NCBI GenBank assembly: GCA_900542315.1 | Contig: UQMV01000005.1 | Span: 1-64,000, forward strand | Length of the DNA: 64,000 nt | Direction of reading: 5' to 3' | Source: an uncultured Collinsella sp. | Lineage (GTDB): Bacteria; Actinomycetota; Coriobacteriia; Coriobacteriales; Coriobacteriaceae | Shown here: positions 18,519 to 27,430 of the stretch, piece by piece | Layout: every line of letters begins with the position of its first letter | Numbering within the stretch: the first letter of the stretch is position 1 | Notes under the pieces: generated by a model | Databases searched by the model: none | What the model saw: only the letters and a program-made list of their open reading frames with translations | What the model was told of the DNA's origin: nothing | Program-made: the position numbers and the translations under genes

Positions 18519-19200
18519 CGCGGGCACCTCTTCCGTCAAATACAGCATCGCACGCCAGCGCAATGGCAATGCCGACCACGACGCTTGCCGGCACGGCAAT
18601 ATTCGCGAGGCCCAAGAACTTGCATACGGCGACGGATACCGCGCCCGAAACCGCCGCGACAACGTTGCCGCGCGACAGTCGCTGCGAAAAGAGCAGGCAG
18701 ATAAAAAGCGATGTGCAGACAAAGGCTGCAATGGCGGTGGGAACATCGACAACGGCGCCGACGATGGCACCCATCGTACACGAAACGCCCCATGTTGCGA
18801 TGAGGATCACGTTGAGCGCAAAAGACTCGCGCGGGCCCCAATCCTCCCCTTCAACCAACTTGGCAAGCGAGATGCCATATGCCTCCTCGGTAAGTGTCGC
18901 GGCAACAGCCAGCGTCTGACGCTTCGAGGCACCCCTCAGATGCGGCGCGATCGATGCCGAGTAAAGCGCAAAACGCGAGGAGATGGCGGCTACGCTCGCG
19001 ATAATCGAAGGTGCCGGTACGCCCGCCAGCCAAAGATTGCAGATCATAAACTGGCCGCTGCCCGTCACAAACGTGCTGCTCAGGGCAAAGACCATCCAGG
19101 GCTCCATTCCCGTCTGCCCCATGATCATTCCGCACGGCGCGCCTATTGCAACATAGGTAAGCATCACTGGCCAGACGGTTCTAACGATTTTGAGCACCAT
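18508..19200 (-). CDS. azlC: AzlC-family branched-chain amino-acid permease
   Basis: This is the large subunit of an AzlCD exporter, 230 residues with several membrane helices. Family features include GAPCGMIMGQTGMEPWMVFALS, SGQFMICNLWLAG and LTEEAYGIS. ATG at 19200 is chosen because it starts the conserved hydrophobic region and has a weak AGGATGAG upstream. The open frame to 19269 adds a polar, non-family extension. It overlaps azlD by 11 bp and is divergent from the HD-domain gene. Confidence 0.9.
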   Translation of the reverse strand: MVLKIVRTVWPVMLTYVAIGAPCGMIMGQTGMEPWMVFALSSTFVTGSGQFMICNLWLAGVPAPSIIASVAAISSRFALYSASIAPHLRGASKRQTLAVAATLTEEAYGISLAKLVEGEDWGPRESFALNVILIATWGVSCTMGAIVGAVVDVPTAIAAFVCTSLFICLLFSQRLSRGNVVAAVSGAVSVAVCKFLGLANIAVPASVVVGIAIALACDAVFDGRGARDAR

Positions 19201-19326
19201 ACGCTTCTCATCCTGACAAGGTCTCCGAGCCGCATGTAGCGACACGGCAGAATTATCGTCCGACGGCAACCGAGTTCACCTACAATTGCCACCGGATCGA
19301 AAGACACAACTTTTTAGGAAGTCATT

Positions 19327-20139
19327 ATGACAGCTATCGATCGAACGCGGGCAGCCGGGGCCTTCAAGACCTATACCGATGCCTACGATGCCACCAATCC
19401 GCGCATTGCACTCAAGATCGAGCACACCTATCACGTTGCCAGAGCATGCGATGCCGTGGCGCGCGAACAGGGCTGGTCGCCGCAGGATATTGATCTGGCG
19501 TGGCTTTGCGGCCTGCTGCACGATATGGGCCGCTTTGAGCAGCTGCGACGCTGGGACACCTTTAAAGATGCCGAGAGCATGAGCCATGCGGCGTTGGGCG
19601 TCGAGGTCCTCTTTGGTGAGAACCCCGCCGACGCGCCTGCCACGACGAGCATCCGAGATTTTATTGAGGCCGACGAGAACGACGAGCTCATCCGCGCGAG
19701 CATCGCCTATCACAGCGACTTTCGACTACCCGAGGAGCTCGATGAGCGCACACGGCGCTTCTGCGATATCGTGCGCGACGGCGATAAGGTCGACATTATG
19801 CGCACCATCGCCGACAGCACCGTCGATACCATCCTCAAGGTGGACGAGAAGACGTTTCTTTCCAGTCATTTCTCGTCGCCGACACTTGCCGCCTTTGACG
19901 AGCACCGCTGCGTTGCACGCGATGAGCGCGACGAGCCGGCAGACTTCCTGGCAGGGCTCATCTGCTTTATGTTTGAACTTGTCTATCCCGCAAGTCGCGC
20001 GCTGGCGCGCGAACAAGGCGATATCTACCGCCTGCTCGACGCGCCCTTTGGCATTACACAGCCCTTTACCGACCCCGCCACGCAGGCAACCTGGAGCCGC
20101 CTAAAGAACGAGACGCGCTCCTGGCTGGCGCGTGCCTAG
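19327..20139 (+). CDS. HD-domain phosphohydrolase
   Basis: This is a 270-residue metal-dependent phosphohydrolase of the HD superfamily. The metal-binding histidine in EHTYHV (about residue 37) and the HD doublet in GLLHDMGRFEQ (about 65-66) are visible. SMSHAALGVEVLFG follows and supplies a further histidine. Such stand-alone HD proteins act on nucleotides or phosphorylated signals, and the substrate here is unknown. ATG at 19327 follows AGGAAG. Its stop codon overlaps the convergent etfA stop by four bases, so the two transcripts must overlap. Confidence 0.88.
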   Translation: MTAIDRTRAAGAFKTYTDAYDATNPRIALKIEHTYHVARACDAVAREQGWSPQDIDLAWLCGLLHDMGRFEQLRRWDTFKDAESMSHAALGVEVLFGENPADAPATTSIRDFIEADENDELIRASIAYHSDFRLPEELDERTRRFCDIVRDGDKVDIMRTIADSTVDTILKVDEKTFLSSHFSSPTLAAFDEHRCVARDERDEPADFLAGLICFMFELVYPASRALAREQGDIYRLLDAPFGITQPFTDPATQATWSRLKNETRSWLARA

Positions 20140-21341
20140 CGCTCAAGCTGGGCCAGCAGCTCCTCGACAACCTCGACGGCGTCGCCGACAACCTTGTACT
20201 GGGCGGCGCCAAAGATGGGGGCATCCGGGTCCTCGTTGATGGCGATAATGCACTCCGCTCCACCGATGCCGGCAAGATGCTGGATGGCACCCGAGACACC
20301 GATACTTACGAGAAGCTTGGGCGAAACCGATACGCCCGTCTGGCCAATCTGATGGCGATACTCCAACCAGCCGGCCTCCACGACAGGGCGCGTGCAGCCA
20401 AGCTCGGCGCCAAGAGCCTCGGCGAGCTTTCGCATCAGAGGCAGGTTTTTCTTGGAGCCGATACCGCGACCCACCACGACCAGACGCTCGGCATCGGCAA
20501 TCGAGGCCTGCTGCCCCCACTCCTCGGCGGGAATCGAGATCTCGACGCGAGCTTTAACGTCATCCGCAAGCGTTACCTGGGTGATCGTGCCGGGACGGCC
20601 GTAGTCGAAGTCGAGCGCCTTAAAGATGCCGGGACGTACCGTCGCCATCTGAGGGCGGTGGTTGGGACAAACGATGGTAGCCATCAGGTTGCCGCCAAAC
20701 GCCGGGCGCGTCTGCTGCAGCAGGCCCGCCTCCGTATCCATCGAAAGCACGGTGCAATCGGCCGTAAGACCCGTCTGCAGGCGCACGGCAACGCCAGGTG
20801 CCAGCTCGCGGCCAAAGGCGGTCGCGCCGTACAGAATAGCCTCGGGCTTGCGCTCGGCTACCAAATCGCAGATCAGGCGGGCGTAAACCTCTGCATCGTT
20901 TTGGCGCAGGCGCTCGTCGCGACAGACCATAATTTCGTCGGCGCCGGCGCAAACCAGATGCTCCAGGTCGCCGAGAGAGCCCTCGGGACCCATACCGACC
21001 AGTGCCACCAGACGGCAACCGCGCGCATCGGCAAGCTCGCGGCCCTTGCCCATAAGCTCATAGGCAACGGGAGTCACTGTATCGTGCTCGTCGGTCTGCG
21101 CGAATACCCAAATGTCTCGATATGCATCAAGGTCCACCGCACCAGCGGCCTCGTCACGCTCGATCGAGATAGCGTTGACAGGGCAGGCGTCGACGCACCC
21201 ACCGCATAGGATGCAGCCGTCGGTTACGTGGGCGCATCGGCTGGGTCGCTCGCCTTCCACCACGATGCCGCCCGAAGCACAGGCGCGAACGCAGCGACCG
21301 CAGCCGATACAGGCTTCGCTATCGATAATCAGTCCGCTCAT
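20136..21341 (-). CDS. etfA: Electron transfer flavoprotein alpha with N-terminal 2[4Fe-4S] ferredoxin domain
   Basis: This is a 401-residue EtfA whose first 65 or so residues are a bacterial ferredoxin domain. Cys11, 14, 17, 21 and Cys43, 46, 49, 53 can bind two [4Fe-4S] clusters. The remainder is an EtfA/FixB body with a C-terminal FAD domain (GRGIGSKKNLPL through the AINEDPDAPIF motif). Ferredoxin-fused EtfA is known from the lactate-oxidising LctBCD complex of acetogens, where ferredoxin is a partner. It is the third gene of the operon, one base after etfB, and converges on the HD gene with stop codons overlapping. Confidence 0.93.
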   Translation of the reverse strand: MSGLIIDSEACIGCGRCVRACASGGIVVEGERPSRCAHVTDGCILCGGCVDACPVNAISIERDEAAGAVDLDAYRDIWVFAQTDEHDTVTPVAYELMGKGRELADARGCRLVALVGMGPEGSLGDLEHLVCAGADEIMVCRDERLRQNDAEVYARLICDLVAERKPEAILYGATAFGRELAPGVAVRLQTGLTADCTVLSMDTEAGLLQQTRPAFGGNLMATIVCPNHRPQMATVRPGIFKALDFDYGRPGTITQVTLADDVKARVEISIPAEEWGQQASIADAERLVVVGRGIGSKKNLPLMRKLAEALGAELGCTRPVVEAGWLEYRHQIGQTGVSVSPKLLVSIGVSGAIQHLAGIGGAECIIAINEDPDAPIFGAAQYKVVGDAVEVVEELLAQLER

Positions 21342-22157
21342 CTACGCCATCCCCTCGATAATCTTGGCAAGTTCTACCGCCTGCTCGGACGCCGTTCCGT
21401 CAACGTCCTCGCACGTTTGGTCGCGGTCGGGCACAAACGATCGCACGACCTGTGTCGGTGATCCGGCAAGGCCGCAACGCGAGGGATCGGCGTTCACGTC
21501 GGCGGCACTGACCACGCGCACGTCCGCCTCCTCCGCCGCGCGAATACCGGCAATGCTCGGCATACGCAGCCGGCCGATCTCCTTGGCAGTCGTCATCGCG
21601 CACGGCATCTCAAGACACACCGTCTCCTCGCCGGCATCGCATCCGTGAACGAGCGCCAGCGAGCCACACGTCGTAAAGCCCGCGCTCTGCACGCAGCTCA
21701 CGTCGGTCACACAGGGAATCTCAAAGGCACCGGCAAGCTCGGGACCAATCTGGGCCGTATCGCCATCCACCGCCATCTTGCCGCAGATGAGCAGGTCGAA
21801 GTCCTCGTCGAGCGCCTCGATGCCGCACTTGAGGGCATAGGTGGTGGCTAGGGTATCGGCACCTGCAAAGGCGCGATCGGTCAGCAGCAGCGCGTCGTCG
21901 GCGCCTCGAGCGATGCAGTCGCGCAGCAGTGACTCGGTCGCGGGGATGCCCATCGACACAACCGTCACGCGCACATCCATGCCAAAGCCGATAAAGTCGT
22001 CCTTCAGCGCCAGCGCGCATTCCAAAGCGCTCGCATCAAAGGGATTAATGACCGCCTGCTTGCCATCGCGCACGATGGTATTGGTCTTGGGGTCCATCTT
22101 GACCTCGGTGCTGCCCGGCACGGCCTTGACGCACACCACCATATGGAAATCGCTCAT
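21342..22157 (-). CDS. etfB: Electron transfer flavoprotein beta
   Basis: This is a 271-residue EtfB. The N-terminus MVVCVKAVPGSTEVKMDP and the motif GKMAVDGDTAQIGPELA, with the AMP/FAD-binding Asp-Gly-Asp-Thr, are diagnostic. In electron-bifurcating Etfs this region binds a second FAD. ATG at 22157 follows AAAGGGGG and lies two bases beyond the upstream stop codon; the frame extending to 22400 overlaps the dehydrogenase gene and is rejected. With EtfA it should pass electrons between the dehydrogenase, NAD(H) and ferredoxin. Confidence 0.94.
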   Translation of the reverse strand: MSDFHMVVCVKAVPGSTEVKMDPKTNTIVRDGKQAVINPFDASALECALALKDDFIGFGMDVRVTVVSMGIPATESLLRDCIARGADDALLLTDRAFAGADTLATTYALKCGIEALDEDFDLLICGKMAVDGDTAQIGPELAGAFEIPCVTDVSCVQSAGFTTCGSLALVHGCDAGEETVCLEMPCAMTTAKEIGRLRMPSIAGIRAAEEADVRVVSAADVNADPSRCGLAGSPTQVVRSFVPDRDQTCEDVDGTASEQAVELAKIIEGMA

Positions 22158-22159
22158 CT

Positions 22160-23761
22160 TCACGCGCCCCCTTTCTGGACGAGCCCATCCAAGAGCTTCT
22201 CCGAAAACAGGTTGCCGCGACCCAGCTGCCCGTCGGGATCGAGCTGGAGCTTGAGCCGCGCCGACTCGACCATGGCCTCGTGACCGTACATCGTCTCTAA
22301 GAAGCCCGCCTTGATCTTGCCGACGCCGTGCTCGGCAGAAACGGCACCGCCCATAGCCGTTACCTCCGCAGCCCACTGGGCAAACAGCTCGCCACCGCAA
22401 CGGTAGTCCTGCGCATCGCGCGGCAGGATGTTCACATGCAGATGGTTGCTACCGATGTGCCCCCAGGCAGCAGATTCAAGCCCGCTTTCGGCCAGTGTGC
22501 GGCGATAGAGGGCCACGACATCGGCAAGGCGTGCATTGGGCACCGACATGTCCGAACCCAGTTTGGTAATGGTGGGATCCGTGCGGCGACGCTCGTCGAT
22601 AAGCATATTGACGCTCTCGGGGACCGCATGGCGGAAGAACCGCTGGCACTCGCGATCAACCTCGGTGCGCGCGACCCATGTCGCATCGTCGCGGCCACCC
22701 GCAAACTCGAGCACCCATCCCAGGTGGTACAGTTCCTCGGTCGCCTGGGCCTCGTCATCGCAGTCGAGCTCCACGTAGACACAGACCTTGGCGTCTTTGT
22801 CGAGCGCCGGCAGCGAGGCGAACGCGGTCGACTGCTCACGCTGACGACGCAGGATATCCAGGGCGCCCGCATCGAAATATTCGATGGCAGCCGCGTGGGA
22901 CAGGACGGGGCGCACGGAATCGGTGAAGGACACGGCCTTGTCTTCGCTGTCAAAGAAACAGCTCACGCCCCAAACGACCGCAGGCGCCGCCTGCAGGGCA
23001 ATCTCGAGCTCGGTGATGACGCCGATTGTGCCACACGCACCGATAAACAGATCGATGGCATCCATATCGTCAGCAACGAAATAGCCCGAAGCATTTTTGG
23101 TCTTGGGCATGGTGTAGCCAGGAAGATCGAGCTCGAGCGTGTGGCCCTCTGCCGTCACGAGCGACAGGTGACGGTCCTGGGCAAAAACCTCGCCGCGCTG
23201 AAGCTCAAGCAAATCGCCATCAGCCAGCGCGACGTGGAGTCCCGTGATATGCGGGCGCATGGGGCCGTAAGCGTAGCTGCGGGCGCCGGAGGCGTTGCAT
23301 GCCGCCATGCCGCCCAGACAGGCAGATGCCTCGGTGGGATCGGTGGGAAAGAACTGCTCGGGGGCATCTTGAAACTCATCGTAGGCCTCAAGCGATGCCT
23401 GGTCCCAACCAGCAGTCGGCAGCACCTTCTTGCTCAGCTGCTTGCGCAGCTCCGAGAGCACAACGCCCGGCTCCACGCGCAGCAGAAATTGGCCTTGTTC
23501 ATCGCGGCGAAGGCCCAAGTAGCGATTCATACGGGAAGTATTGAGGATATGCCCGCCGTGGGGCACGGCACCGGCGGCAAGGCCGGTTCGGGCGCCCTGA
23601 ACCGTTACCGGGACACGCTCGGCATGGAGCTTTTCCAAAATGGCACGGACCTCGTTTTCCGTTGCCGGAAACGAGATGCTCGATGCTTCGCCCGATGCGC
23701 GAGACTCATCGCGACCATACTCTTCGAACTCGTCGGTGAAGGGTTTGATGCTTGCAGACAC
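22160..23761 (-). CDS. FAD-linked 2-hydroxyacid (D-lactate-type) dehydrogenase
   Basis: This is a 533-residue flavoprotein of the GlcD/LctD type. An N-terminal FAD-binding PCMH domain carries VTVQGARTGLAAGAVPHGG and GGMAACNASGARSYAYG. The C-terminal FAD-oxidase half contains GHIGSNHLHVNILP and SAEHGVGKIKAG, which hold the substrate-site histidines. A GTG start at 23761 follows AAGGGGGAG. It is first in an operon with etfB and etfA. This order and the ferredoxin-fused EtfA are what one expects for an NAD-dependent lactate dehydrogenase that confurcates electrons from NAD reduction. Glycolate or another 2-hydroxyacid is an alternative substrate. Confidence 0.9.
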   Translation of the reverse strand: MSASIKPFTDEFEEYGRDESRASGEASSISFPATENEVRAILEKLHAERVPVTVQGARTGLAAGAVPHGGHILNTSRMNRYLGLRRDEQGQFLLRVEPGVVLSELRKQLSKKVLPTAGWDQASLEAYDEFQDAPEQFFPTDPTEASACLGGMAACNASGARSYAYGPMRPHITGLHVALADGDLLELQRGEVFAQDRHLSLVTAEGHTLELDLPGYTMPKTKNASGYFVADDMDAIDLFIGACGTIGVITELEIALQAAPAVVWGVSCFFDSEDKAVSFTDSVRPVLSHAAAIEYFDAGALDILRRQREQSTAFASLPALDKDAKVCVYVELDCDDEAQATEELYHLGWVLEFAGGRDDATWVARTEVDRECQRFFRHAVPESVNMLIDERRRTDPTITKLGSDMSVPNARLADVVALYRRTLAESGLESAAWGHIGSNHLHVNILPRDAQDYRCGGELFAQWAAEVTAMGGAVSAEHGVGKIKAGFLETMYGHEAMVESARLKLQLDPDGQLGRGNLFSEKLLDGLVQKGGA

Positions 23762-24106
23762 GCGAACTCCCCCTTTAGCTAACTACAGTGTTTGCAGGGA
23801 GATGTTACCGCATCGTTTCGTCGACGTGTTCGAGACCGTCTCCATAATTGGCGATTTTTACGTTCGTGCAATTCGGCGAGTGGCTAGATTTCCTCGGCAG
23901 ACGATGCTTTTGACACATATGGCCCCGCCGTCGCCGATCGCGTAAATGTCGCTCGAAAAAAGTTGGAGTATTTTTTGCCGCCTTTTACCTGCGGAGACGC
24001 CAATCCGTCAAGCATTTGGTCAGAAATTGGTCAAGTAGCGGCTGATACGGTCGGCGTCGACAGCCAAAACCGATAGAAGTTTTGGCCCAGAAGCAGGGAG
24101 GTTCCC
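23762..24106. other. Divergent 345-bp intergenic region
   Basis: This region separates the dehydrogenase-etfBA operon (minus) from the small envelope-gene cluster (plus). It is more AT-rich than its surroundings. On the minus strand TTGCAC with TTATGG 18 bases on (about 23843-23872) could be a weak promoter. On the plus strand a tandem TTGGTCA occurs near 24018-24033, and a hairpin CCAAAAC / GTTTTGG lies at 24063-24085 just before the first gene. I see no small ORF with a good start. Confidence 0.35.
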
Positions 24107-24403
24107 ATGGCATATTACTGGCCCCAGTACGGCATCGCCATCGAAGTCGACGACGATCCCCATCTCCTGCCTTTCGACGAAGAGGCATTCCCCGATACGG
24201 CGGTCTACCACGTTACTACCGATGTGATCTGCGACCCCGAGTCGTTCTCGGCGCTCGCCCACCACATCGCGCATACCCACGACATCGAGCTCCCTCCCGA
24301 CTTCGAAGAGCTCGTCTACTCGCGCCGCCTGATGCTTCACATGCTCTTTGGAGCGGACCCGTCCACCTTTGCGCGCGTCTATACCGCCAAGGATGCCGCA
24401 TGA
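24107..24403 (+). CDS. Hypothetical protein, 98 aa, first gene of envelope cluster
   Basis: This is a small acidic soluble protein of unknown family, with no signal peptide or membrane helix. It starts MAYYWPQYGIAIEVDDDP and is rich in Asp, His and aromatic residues. ATG at 24107 follows AGGGAGG at ideal spacing, and the stop codon overlaps the next start as ATGA, so it is a real, coupled gene. Its cotranscription with exported proteins suggests a cytoplasmic accessory role, but nothing in the sequence gives a function. Confidence 0.75.
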   Translation: MAYYWPQYGIAIEVDDDPHLLPFDEEAFPDTAVYHVTTDVICDPESFSALAHHIAHTHDIELPPDFEELVYSRRLMLHMLFGADPSTFARVYTAKDAA

Positions 24404-24909
24404 GCGCGAAGAGGCCACCCCACTTTGCAGGCCTGGGGCATCGCAAGAAGCTCATCGTTGCCTGCTTGGCCATCATCTGCGCCCTTGTCGCCGTAGGACT
24501 ATACGCTTGGCAGTCGCAGCCCGTACCCGAGGCGGGCGCCTCAGTCACGACGGCCGAGGGCAAAACGCGTCAGGAAATCCAAGATGAGCTCGACGCCATC
24601 GTCCGCGACAACATGATGACGATTTCGGTCGCGCCGGTCGCTCAGCTGCAGGAGGACGGCAAGCTGCGCGTCAACGTGCAAAACGTCCAAGACAATAAAT
24701 TTCCCCAGCGATTCCGCGTCATCCAAAACGACGAGACCATGTACGAATCCGGCGTGGTCGAGACCGGCAAGACAATCGAGACGTGCCCCGCCGGCGACAT
24801 CAAAGAAGGCGAGGCGTACATCGAGATCCAGGCACTCGATGCCAAGACCCTCGACAGCCACGGCAATCCGACACGTGTCAAGGTACGGGTTGAGCAAGCC
24901 GAGAACTAG
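24400..24909 (+). CDS. Membrane-anchored hypothetical protein, 169 aa
   Basis: A basic N-terminus (KRPPHFAGLGHRKK) is followed by one hydrophobic helix (about residues 18-38). An extracytoplasmic domain of roughly 125 residues comes next, with alternating hydrophobic and polar residues suggesting a beta-sandwich. It contains three repeats of similar phrasing (VQNVQDNKF, RVIQNDETMYES, KTIETCPAGDIKEGEAYIEI). The ATGA overlap with the upstream gene fixes the start at 24400. It is a type II membrane protein of unknown function and probably part of a surface complex with the three exported proteins downstream. Confidence 0.8.
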   Translation: MSAKRPPHFAGLGHRKKLIVACLAIICALVAVGLYAWQSQPVPEAGASVTTAEGKTRQEIQDELDAIVRDNMMTISVAPVAQLQEDGKLRVNVQNVQDNKFPQRFRVIQNDETMYESGVVETGKTIETCPAGDIKEGEAYIEIQALDAKTLDSHGNPTRVKVRVEQAEN

Positions 24910-24998
24910 CCTTCCGACCGACGCGGCACCGCATGCAATTCACCAGCATTCGTCCAATCATCGCGGGGACGGCCCGCGGCGAATAGAAAGGAACGACC

Positions 24999-25598
24999 AT
25001 GGACATCACCAGGAACATGAACGGAGTCAGAGCGCTCGTCGTGGGCACAGGGCTCGCGCTCGCGCTCGCAATGAGCGCCGCCCCGACGCCAGCTATGGCA
25101 GCCGGGCGCGTTGGAACCACGAAGGTAATGGTCAGGACCGAGATCGACAACGTTGAGTTCAAAGTTCCGACAGTTATTCCCTTCGTCGCCAAGGCCGACG
25201 GCACGCTTCAGGGCCCCTCAGAAGACGCGACCACCATCGACAATCATTCGGCCTACGGCATCCATGTCACCAACATGAAGATCGACGCCATGAACACCTG
25301 GACCATTGCCGCCGACGCCAAGGCCGGAACCGCGCAGAACTCCATCGACTTTAAGGTTGGCCCCGACGGCGCGCTCCAGAACGCCAGCGCCGCAATGCAG
25401 GGGACGGGCCTCGATCTTTCCAAGAATGCAGCCTTCGACATGGGCTACCAGGGCATTGCCGGCGGCACGGACAAAATCAAGCTCAAGACAAGCGGAAACG
25501 TCGCCCGCGTCACGCGCGACATCTTCCGCGTAACCGGCGAAGGCGATCAGGTTGCGACGATCACCTGGACGGTCGAGCCCGGTGCGCACACGGCATAA
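24999..25598 (+). CDS. Exported beta-rich hypothetical protein, 199 aa
   Basis: A Sec signal peptide is evident: a basic start, then hydrophobic LVVGTGLALALAMSAA, with AMA|A cleavage near residue 35. The mature part carries VEFKVPTVIPFVAKADGTL, then DNHSAYGIHVTNMKI, and ends in a strand, VATITWTVEPG. This arrangement is typical of Gram-positive secreted surface domains that I cannot name with certainty. ATG at 24999 follows GAAAGGAACGACC. The next gene starts inside its 3' end, which supports cotranscription. It shares a faint domain pattern with the C-terminus of the 476-residue protein at 25882. Confidence 0.8.
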   Translation: MDITRNMNGVRALVVGTGLALALAMSAAPTPAMAAGRVGTTKVMVRTEIDNVEFKVPTVIPFVAKADGTLQGPSEDATTIDNHSAYGIHVTNMKIDAMNTWTIAADAKAGTAQNSIDFKVGPDGALQNASAAMQGTGLDLSKNAAFDMGYQGIAGGTDKIKLKTSGNVARVTRDIFRVTGEGDQVATITWTVEPGAHTA

Positions 25599-25863
25599 GG
25601 CCGTCGCCCTGGCCGCCGCCGTCAGCATCTTAGCGTTTGGGCCAGCCATGGCCTTTGCCCAGCAAGAACAGGCGCAGGCCGCCACGCAAGTGACGGTCGA
25701 CCTCTCGGAGCTCGACCGCGACGACCGCGAGGAACCGTTGGCGCAGACAGGCGACAGACGATGGCTCTTGGCAGCAGGTGCCACAGCAGCAGGCGCAGGA
25801 ACCGCCGGCCTCGGTCTGCACATCAAACGCAGCCAGAAACAAAACACGGACAGGCCGCACTAA
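25582..25863 (+). CDS. Small LAxTG-type surface protein, 93 aa
   Basis: This short exported protein begins with a GTG codon at 25582, overlapping the previous gene by 17 bases. A signal peptide (RTRHKAVALAAAVSILAFGPAMAFA) precedes about 30 acidic residues. Next come PLAQTGD, a hydrophobic helix of Ala, Gly and Leu, and the basic tail KRSQK. That is the layout of a sortase cell-wall sorting signal. Class E sortases of actinobacteria are known to prefer LAxTG over LPxTG. No sortase is encoded in this window. After sorting, only about 35 residues would remain, so this is more likely an anchor or pilus-tip-like cap than an enzyme. Confidence 0.7.
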   Translation: MRTRHKAVALAAAVSILAFGPAMAFAQQEQAQAATQVTVDLSELDRDDREEPLAQTGDRRWLLAAGATAAGAGTAGLGLHIKRSQKQNTDRPH

Positions 25864-25881
25864 ATTAGCTAAGGAGACCCC

Positions 25882-27312
25882 ATGGCATCGAAGAACCTTT
25901 TGCCCGTCGTCGCACTCTGCGGCGCGCTCGCAACCGGAACGCCTGTCGCCGCTTGGGCGACTCCTGTCATGGCAGACTCCTTACCAGCGGCCCTAAGCTC
26001 CGCACCAAATCCGTCGAGCGCCATTGCGTGCAAGCGTTTTTCGATCGCACAGGCCGCAATCTCAACCTCGGGATGCCTTCGTCGTAATACGGACGGCTCG
26101 ATAGTCGTGGATATCAAGCGTTCGAACAAGGCAAACGGCTCCCAGGCGGGGTGCGCCGTCTGCACGTGGCGCTCGGTTGCGCTCGATGCGGATGGCGATC
26201 CATGCAATTTAGAGCTGCGCATCGACATCGCTTCGGTCGATGACTCGGCGAACGGAGCGAAGGTCGCCTTCGACGGTACGTTTTTTGAGAAAGGAGGCAG
26301 TATATGTCTGGGCTGCGCCGCCGCGAATGCAGATGATGCGCAGCCCACCCTCTCATTCACGGCATCGTTGCGGCTGACCAAAGCCGGCACCGATGCCATC
26401 GCGGCGGGAGAAGCGTCCCTGCTGTTCTACGCCGTCAGCGCCAAAGACACAGACGCTCATTTCGAGAAGCCAGCCGGATCACTCAGCCTTACACGAGGGA
26501 TAGAGACAGGCCCTATTGAAATCGATGCCCACGCGCAAAGCAGGCAACGCATTCTTGCCGACCCGGCGCTTCTCGAAATGGAGTGGAACGGATCCGGAGC
26601 CATCGGAATTCTTCCCTCCGCGCTTGACGCCAAGACGCTCCCCTCAAACGACGAACCCATCAACGCAACCATACAAGAAGAGAGCGCGGACAAAGAAGCA
26701 GGTGCGGGCGACACGCCGTCGCCGACAAACAGCATCCCAGCTTCTCTCGAAGCACCGAATGAGCCCGCTAACGATCCAAACGATCCCGAGCTCGCAGACA
26801 GTCTGGGGCTTGCTGATCCTCAAGAGATCGATGAAGGTAACTGCTGCGTGCTTGCCGCGCTCGACCACACAGAGGTCATCGACGCTGCGAACATCGAAGT
26901 TGCCGCCGCCAATCGGCCCGTCCGCAAGTCGGCTATCATCGCATTTCCCGAATCCATCGAAGTCGTCTTTTTGCCATCGGGCGAGGTCGTGGCCCCAACA
27001 CTGCTCACCTTGTTGGGCGCCAAGAATACTCGAAACGAAATTAAAAAGGTCACGGTTGTCGACCCCGCAACCACCGCCAAGCTGCGTCTATACGCCGTTG
27101 CTCCAGACGGAGGCAAGACCTTGGAATTCGATGGCGACACCCTCCTAGCCTGGCGACGTCTGGACATTATGGAAGACGTCTCGTACCAGATCGAACTCGA
27201 AGGGTTTGATCGTGCCCGCGATGCCAATATCATCGCCGCGGCTATTGAATCCCCGCAGCGGCTTATGACACTGCGCTTTGAATACTATCCCTATGTCCCG
27301 ACAACCACCTGA
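25882..27312 (+). CDS. Secreted hypothetical protein, 476 aa
   Basis: This is a secreted protein with a signal peptide ending near WATPVMA (about residue 31) and no anchoring helix or sorting signal. An N-terminal region with five or six Cys (CTWRS, CNLEL, CLGCA) may be disulphide-bonded. An acidic Pro-rich linker follows (about residues 270-310). The C-terminal beta-type domain (FPESIEVVFLPSGEVVAPTL to LRFEYYPY) is organised like the 199-residue neighbour. ATG at 25882 follows AAGGAGA and sits 18 bases beyond the LAxTG gene. Function is unknown; non-covalent assembly with its neighbours on the surface is inferred only from the operon. Confidence 0.78.
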   Translation: MASKNLLPVVALCGALATGTPVAAWATPVMADSLPAALSSAPNPSSAIACKRFSIAQAAISTSGCLRRNTDGSIVVDIKRSNKANGSQAGCAVCTWRSVALDADGDPCNLELRIDIASVDDSANGAKVAFDGTFFEKGGSICLGCAAANADDAQPTLSFTASLRLTKAGTDAIAAGEASLLFYAVSAKDTDAHFEKPAGSLSLTRGIETGPIEIDAHAQSRQRILADPALLEMEWNGSGAIGILPSALDAKTLPSNDEPINATIQEESADKEAGAGDTPSPTNSIPASLEAPNEPANDPNDPELADSLGLADPQEIDEGNCCVLAALDHTEVIDAANIEVAAANRPVRKSAIIAFPESIEVVFLPSGEVVAPTLLTLLGAKNTRNEIKKVTVVDPATTAKLRLYAVAPDGGKTLEFDGDTLLAWRRLDIMEDVSYQIELEGFDRARDANIIAAAIESPQRLMTLRFEYYPYVPTTT

Positions 27313-27335
27313 GGCTTAAATGCTGCACATCATTC

Positions 27336-27361
27336 CTAATACCACTTATATAACGTATTAG
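27336..27361. repeat. AT-rich inverted repeat upstream of DUF554 gene
   Basis: CTAATAC and GTATTAG form 7-bp arms around an AT-rich 12-bp centre. It lies between the end of the envelope cluster and the DUF554 start, so it may be a weak terminator or an operator. Confidence 0.3.
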
Positions 27362-27430
27362 ATGGGTTGCGATGTGCCTCGCATTTCGTTCTGCTACGAT
27401 TGCCACGTTGGCATCAATACAGGAGGACTC

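Noticed and set aside
22328..23782. A 484-codon frame antisense to the FAD-linked dehydrogenase
   Set aside because: No motif, shadow composition, and complete overlap with a gene of known family.
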